Below, piece after piece: positions 5,805 to 6,419 of a stretch of DNA of 6,419 nt. Below the pieces are notes generated by a model. That model had not been told where the DNA came from. It saw only the letters and a list, made by a program, of their open reading frames with translations, and searched no databases. The DNA is from Holophagales bacterium (GTDB lineage Bacteria > Acidobacteriota > Holophagae > Holophagales > Holophagaceae). The stretch is from NCBI GenBank assembly GCA_031256155.1, contig JAIRRD010000153.1:1-6419 (forward strand), written 5' to 3'. Numbering within the stretch: the first letter of the stretch is position 1; every line of letters begins with the position of its first letter. The position numbers were made by a program, and so were the translations under genes.

Positions 5805-6419
5805 TAATCCGAATATGCGACTGATTTATCAAACAACGCCTCGACATCTTTGGTTGGTTTCTTGCCAATAAGGGTGTCTAAAATGGCCGCCGTGATACCT
5901 GCGGCAAAACCGGGGACCAGCTCGTACAGCCCCGTGCCAGACAGGGCAGGGATGAGCAACCACAGCATGTCAACAGCAGATCCAGCCACAATGCCTGCAA
6001 CGGCTCCAGTGATGGTGAAGCGCTTCCAGAACAATGACAGCAGGATTACAGGCCCGAAGGATGCACCAAACAGGCCCCATGCGTTTTCGACGAGTTGCAT
6101 GATATTACCGCCGTTAGGATTTGCGGCAATGATTACAGCTACCACTGAGATAGCGATGACTATTAGACGGCCTGCCCAGAGCATCTCTTTTTCCTTTGCC
6201 TTCTTGCGGAAAACAGGCTTGTAAACGTCTACAGTAAATGCGGAGGATGATGTCAGCAACTGGATGTCCGCTGTACTCATTGCGGCAGCCAGGATGGCGG
6301 ACAAAAGGATGCCGGAAACGAGTGCTGGGAATAATTTGCGCGCCATAGTGATGAACACCAGCGAGTCATTTTCGATCCCTCCCAGGAGCATGCGCCCAGC
6401 ACAGCCTACAGCTACGGCG
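5804..6419 (-). CDS. putP: Sodium/proline-type symporter, C-terminal part (SSS family)
   Basis: This is an inner-membrane sodium:solute symporter closest by eye to PutP, which imports L-proline with Na+. The frame is open to the right window edge, so the N-terminal part lies outside. Counting from the Met at 6391, which is probably internal, the segment LSAILAAAMSTAD (30-42) matches the TM8 region of E. coli PutP. A36, S39 and T40 correspond to the A337, S340 and T341 Na+-site residues of E. coli. Further membrane segments are at about 72-90, 104-122, 128-148 and 155-176, and GLYELVPGF (154-162) is also PutP-like. A short hydrophilic tail ends at 195. Proline specificity is inferred from similarity, and pantothenate or other SSS substrates cannot be excluded. 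The convergent aminopeptidase P could supply proline peptides, but the two genes are not co-transcribed. Confidence 0.88.
   Translation of the reverse strand, partial: AVAVGCAGRMLLGGIENDSLVFITMARKLFPALVSGILLSAILAAAMSTADIQLLTSSSAFTVDVYKPVFRKKAKEKEMLWAGRLIVIAISVVAVIIAANPNGGNIMQLVENAWGLFGASFGPVILLSLFWKRFTITGAVAGIVAGSAVDMLWLLIPALSGTGLYELVPGFAAGITAAILDTLIGKKPTKDVEALFDKSVAYSD

Noticed and set aside
5850..6224. 124-codon plus-strand open frame antisense to the symporter
   Set aside because: The minus-strand frame has clear PutP motifs and membrane segments, and the plus frame is its shadow.

Overview
The window holds six protein genes, all with intact reading frames, plus a striking set of short palindromes at the gene boundaries. 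No RNA gene, insertion sequence or CRISPR array is visible. A Gram-negative host is indicated by a 391-residue outer-membrane porin with a signal peptide and a C-terminal Phe. The porin, the aminopeptidase P and the PutP-type symporter look Desulfovibrio-like to me. This is recognition by eye and of low confidence. A small gut- or protist-associated genome would fit the lower-GC genes and abundant palindromes, but the window does not prove it.

Layout, left to right. Positions 1-230 hold no gene but a run of hairpins. Positions 231-2972, minus strand, hold a tight three-gene operon transcribed eda > kdgK > uxuA, with intergenic gaps of only a few bases. Positions 2995-3048 hold a long perfect hairpin whose edge supplies a strong -10 sequence for eda. 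Positions 3077-4252, minus, encode an OprO/OprP-type porin. Positions 4253-4390 are a divergent control region. Positions 4391-5764, plus, encode a Xaa-Pro aminopeptidase. Positions 5771-5804 hold another palindrome. From 5804 to the right edge, minus, is the C-terminal half of a sodium/proline-type symporter, cut by the window end.

How the genes work together. UxuA dehydrates D-mannonate to 2-keto-3-deoxygluconate (KDG), KdgK phosphorylates it to KDPG, and Eda splits KDPG to pyruvate and glyceraldehyde 3-phosphate. This is the complete lower part of the glucuronate pathway. The upper enzymes (uronate isomerase, fructuronate reductase) are not here. The aminopeptidase and the symporter could both serve proline/peptide use, but they are convergent and not an operon.

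The most interesting feature is the palindrome family. Copies at about 1-30, 219-253 and 5771-5804 share one core sequence. The copy at 2995-3048 has a different stem but the same edge (GAACTGCTAT). One copy supplies the last codons and stop of uxuA, and another supplies an extended -10 in front of eda. The uronate operon is also lower in G+C than its neighbours and lies exactly between two of these palindromes, which suggests an acquired cassette.
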